Assembly (NCBI RefSeq): GCF_003932755.1
Contig: NZ_CP024202.1
Location: 4,774,001 to 4,838,000 of the forward strand
DNA length: 64,000 nucleotides
Direction: 5' to 3'
DNA from: Methylomicrobium sp. wino1
Lineage (GTDB): Bacteria > Pseudomonadota > Gammaproteobacteria > Methylococcales > Methylomonadaceae
The notes beneath the pieces are model-generated. The model was not told the origin of the DNA, did no database searches, and saw only the letters and a program-made list of their open reading frames with translations. Below are positions 63,404 to 64,000 of this stretch, in pieces. How positions within the stretch are numbered: the stretch's first letter is position 1; every line of letters starts with the position of its first letter. The position numbers and the translations under genes are program-made.

Positions 63404-64000
63404 TAGATTTTCCTTGCTAACGGGACGGCCGCGATACCGGCAAGCTCCTTGTCGTGCTCAGCTTGATTAGGGTCCCAATCCCCTCTGCGTACCAATTGCG
63501 AACTGACTCGATCCAAGGTATCAAAACGCAAGCCATTGCGCAAAGCTTCTACGGCCAACACCTGATCCGGACAAATATTGCCTAATCCGGTGTTTCCTCC
63601 GAACTTTTCTATTAAGTAAGCTTGTTGATTTTTTAGCGGCGCTTCCCAAATCAACGCGTCGATTTTGGGCCCCATAATGTCAATAATACAGTCAATATAA
63701 GATTCTTCGACTTTTCCGGATGCGTCGAAAATACCGACTCCCTGTCCGCTTTCCCGGCCTTCAACGATGACCCATGCCGCTCCCCACTCCAGATCCTGCA
63801 GTGCTTCTTCGGCAATTTGTTCGGTGGTAGGCTGTCGTTTCGGGTCTTTTTTACCCACTTCGGTAATCGGAATCAGCCCTGCATTCAAAGCGCACTCAAT
63901 AACTTTTTTTCTTCTGAATGCGGGCAGCGGTATGGTACCGTCGGAAATTTCCACAGCGCTGAACCCTAAGGATTTGGCATGCGTCATAAAAACGCGGCAA
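63403..64000 (-). CDS. comA: Phosphosulfolactate synthase (ComA type), 5' end outside the window
   Basis: About 199 codons visible; the frame stays open to the window end (upstream codons Cys-Arg-Val-Phe precede the first Met at 63987), so the start lies beyond position 64000. ComA adds sulfite to phosphoenolpyruvate, the first step of coenzyme M synthesis. Motifs: LGFSAVEISDGTIPLP, ITEVGKKDP, GAAWVIVEGRESGQGVGIFDASG and GLGNICPDQVLAVEALRNGLR, all ComA hallmarks. The last base of its TAA stop is shared with the ATG of the next gene. Confidence 0.88.
   Translation of the reverse strand, partial: CRVFMTHAKSLGFSAVEISDGTIPLPAFRRKKVIECALNAGLIPITEVGKKDPKRQPTTEQIAEEALQDLEWGAAWVIVEGRESGQGVGIFDASGKVEESYIDCIIDIMGPKIDALIWEAPLKNQQAYLIEKFGGNTGLGNICPDQVLAVEALRNGLRFDTLDRVSSQLVRRGDWDPNQAEHDKELAGIAAVPLARKI

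Overview
The window (64 kb, about 48-50 % GC by eye) looks like chromosome of a gammaproteobacterium, most likely a methylotroph or methanotroph of the order Methylococcales. The supporting signs are lpxD, yoaA, rluB, tsaB and bepA of gammaproteobacterial type, a VPxPA-type C-terminal sorting signal, and a glucosylglycerate (osmolyte) gene pair. No pmo, mmo or mxa gene lies in the window, so this placement is an inference.

Layout. 0-9.3 kb (minus strand): a retropepsin-like protease, then housekeeping genes tsaB - yciO family - M50 protease - scpA - scpB - rluB, and a yoaA - lpxD pair. 10-17.2 kb (plus strand): a stand-alone EF-G, a DUF1704 metallopeptidase-like protein, an MlaC-like protein, a GcvR-like ACT protein, a Bcp peroxiredoxin and a PIN-PhoH ATPase. 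17.6-27.9 kb: AI-2E family permease, glgX, a BepA-like protease, a probable small RNA with A-rich Hfq-type tracts, a TonB-dependent receptor, ZIP and TMEM165 metal transporters and a 64-residue membrane protein. 28-35 kb: an EAL protein, the gpgP-gpgS pair, and a GGDEF/EAL enzyme overlapping a di-iron ODP-like sensor. 35.3-37 kb: an intact IS66-family element with its target duplication. 37.6-55.4 kb: ATP-grasp/alpha-E pair, an ADP-forming acyl-CoA synthetase/GNAT protein, small orphan genes, an S8-like protein with a sorting tail, HDOD-GAF, DedA, SagB-type oxidoreductase, a monohaem Tll0287-like protein and MgtE. 55.4-58 kb is a scrambled accessory strip: a truncated SDR gene, a PPase-like gene, an integron attC-like site, a 36-bp palindrome and a 36-bp inverted-repeat pair.

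The most notable system is at 58.1-64.0 kb on the minus strand. Five genes overlap or nearly touch: phosphosulfolactate synthase (ComA type, running off the window), two aspartase/fumarase-superfamily proteins, a PLP enzyme of the D-cysteine desulfhydrase type, and a CoA-disulfide-reductase-like flavoprotein. This matches the gene families and the five chemical steps (sulfite addition, phosphate elimination, decarboxylation, thiolation, reduction) of the bacterial coenzyme M pathway known from Xanthobacter. Both lyase-like proteins differ from housekeeping ArgH and PurB at signature residues.

The intergenic spaces are unusually full of palindromic repeats. A hairpin with 15-bp arms (CCCAGCACCTAAATT and its complement) occurs about eight times, often nested in larger inverted-repeat elements. 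At least two MITE-like elements keep target-site duplications. I saw no tRNA, rRNA or CRISPR array.
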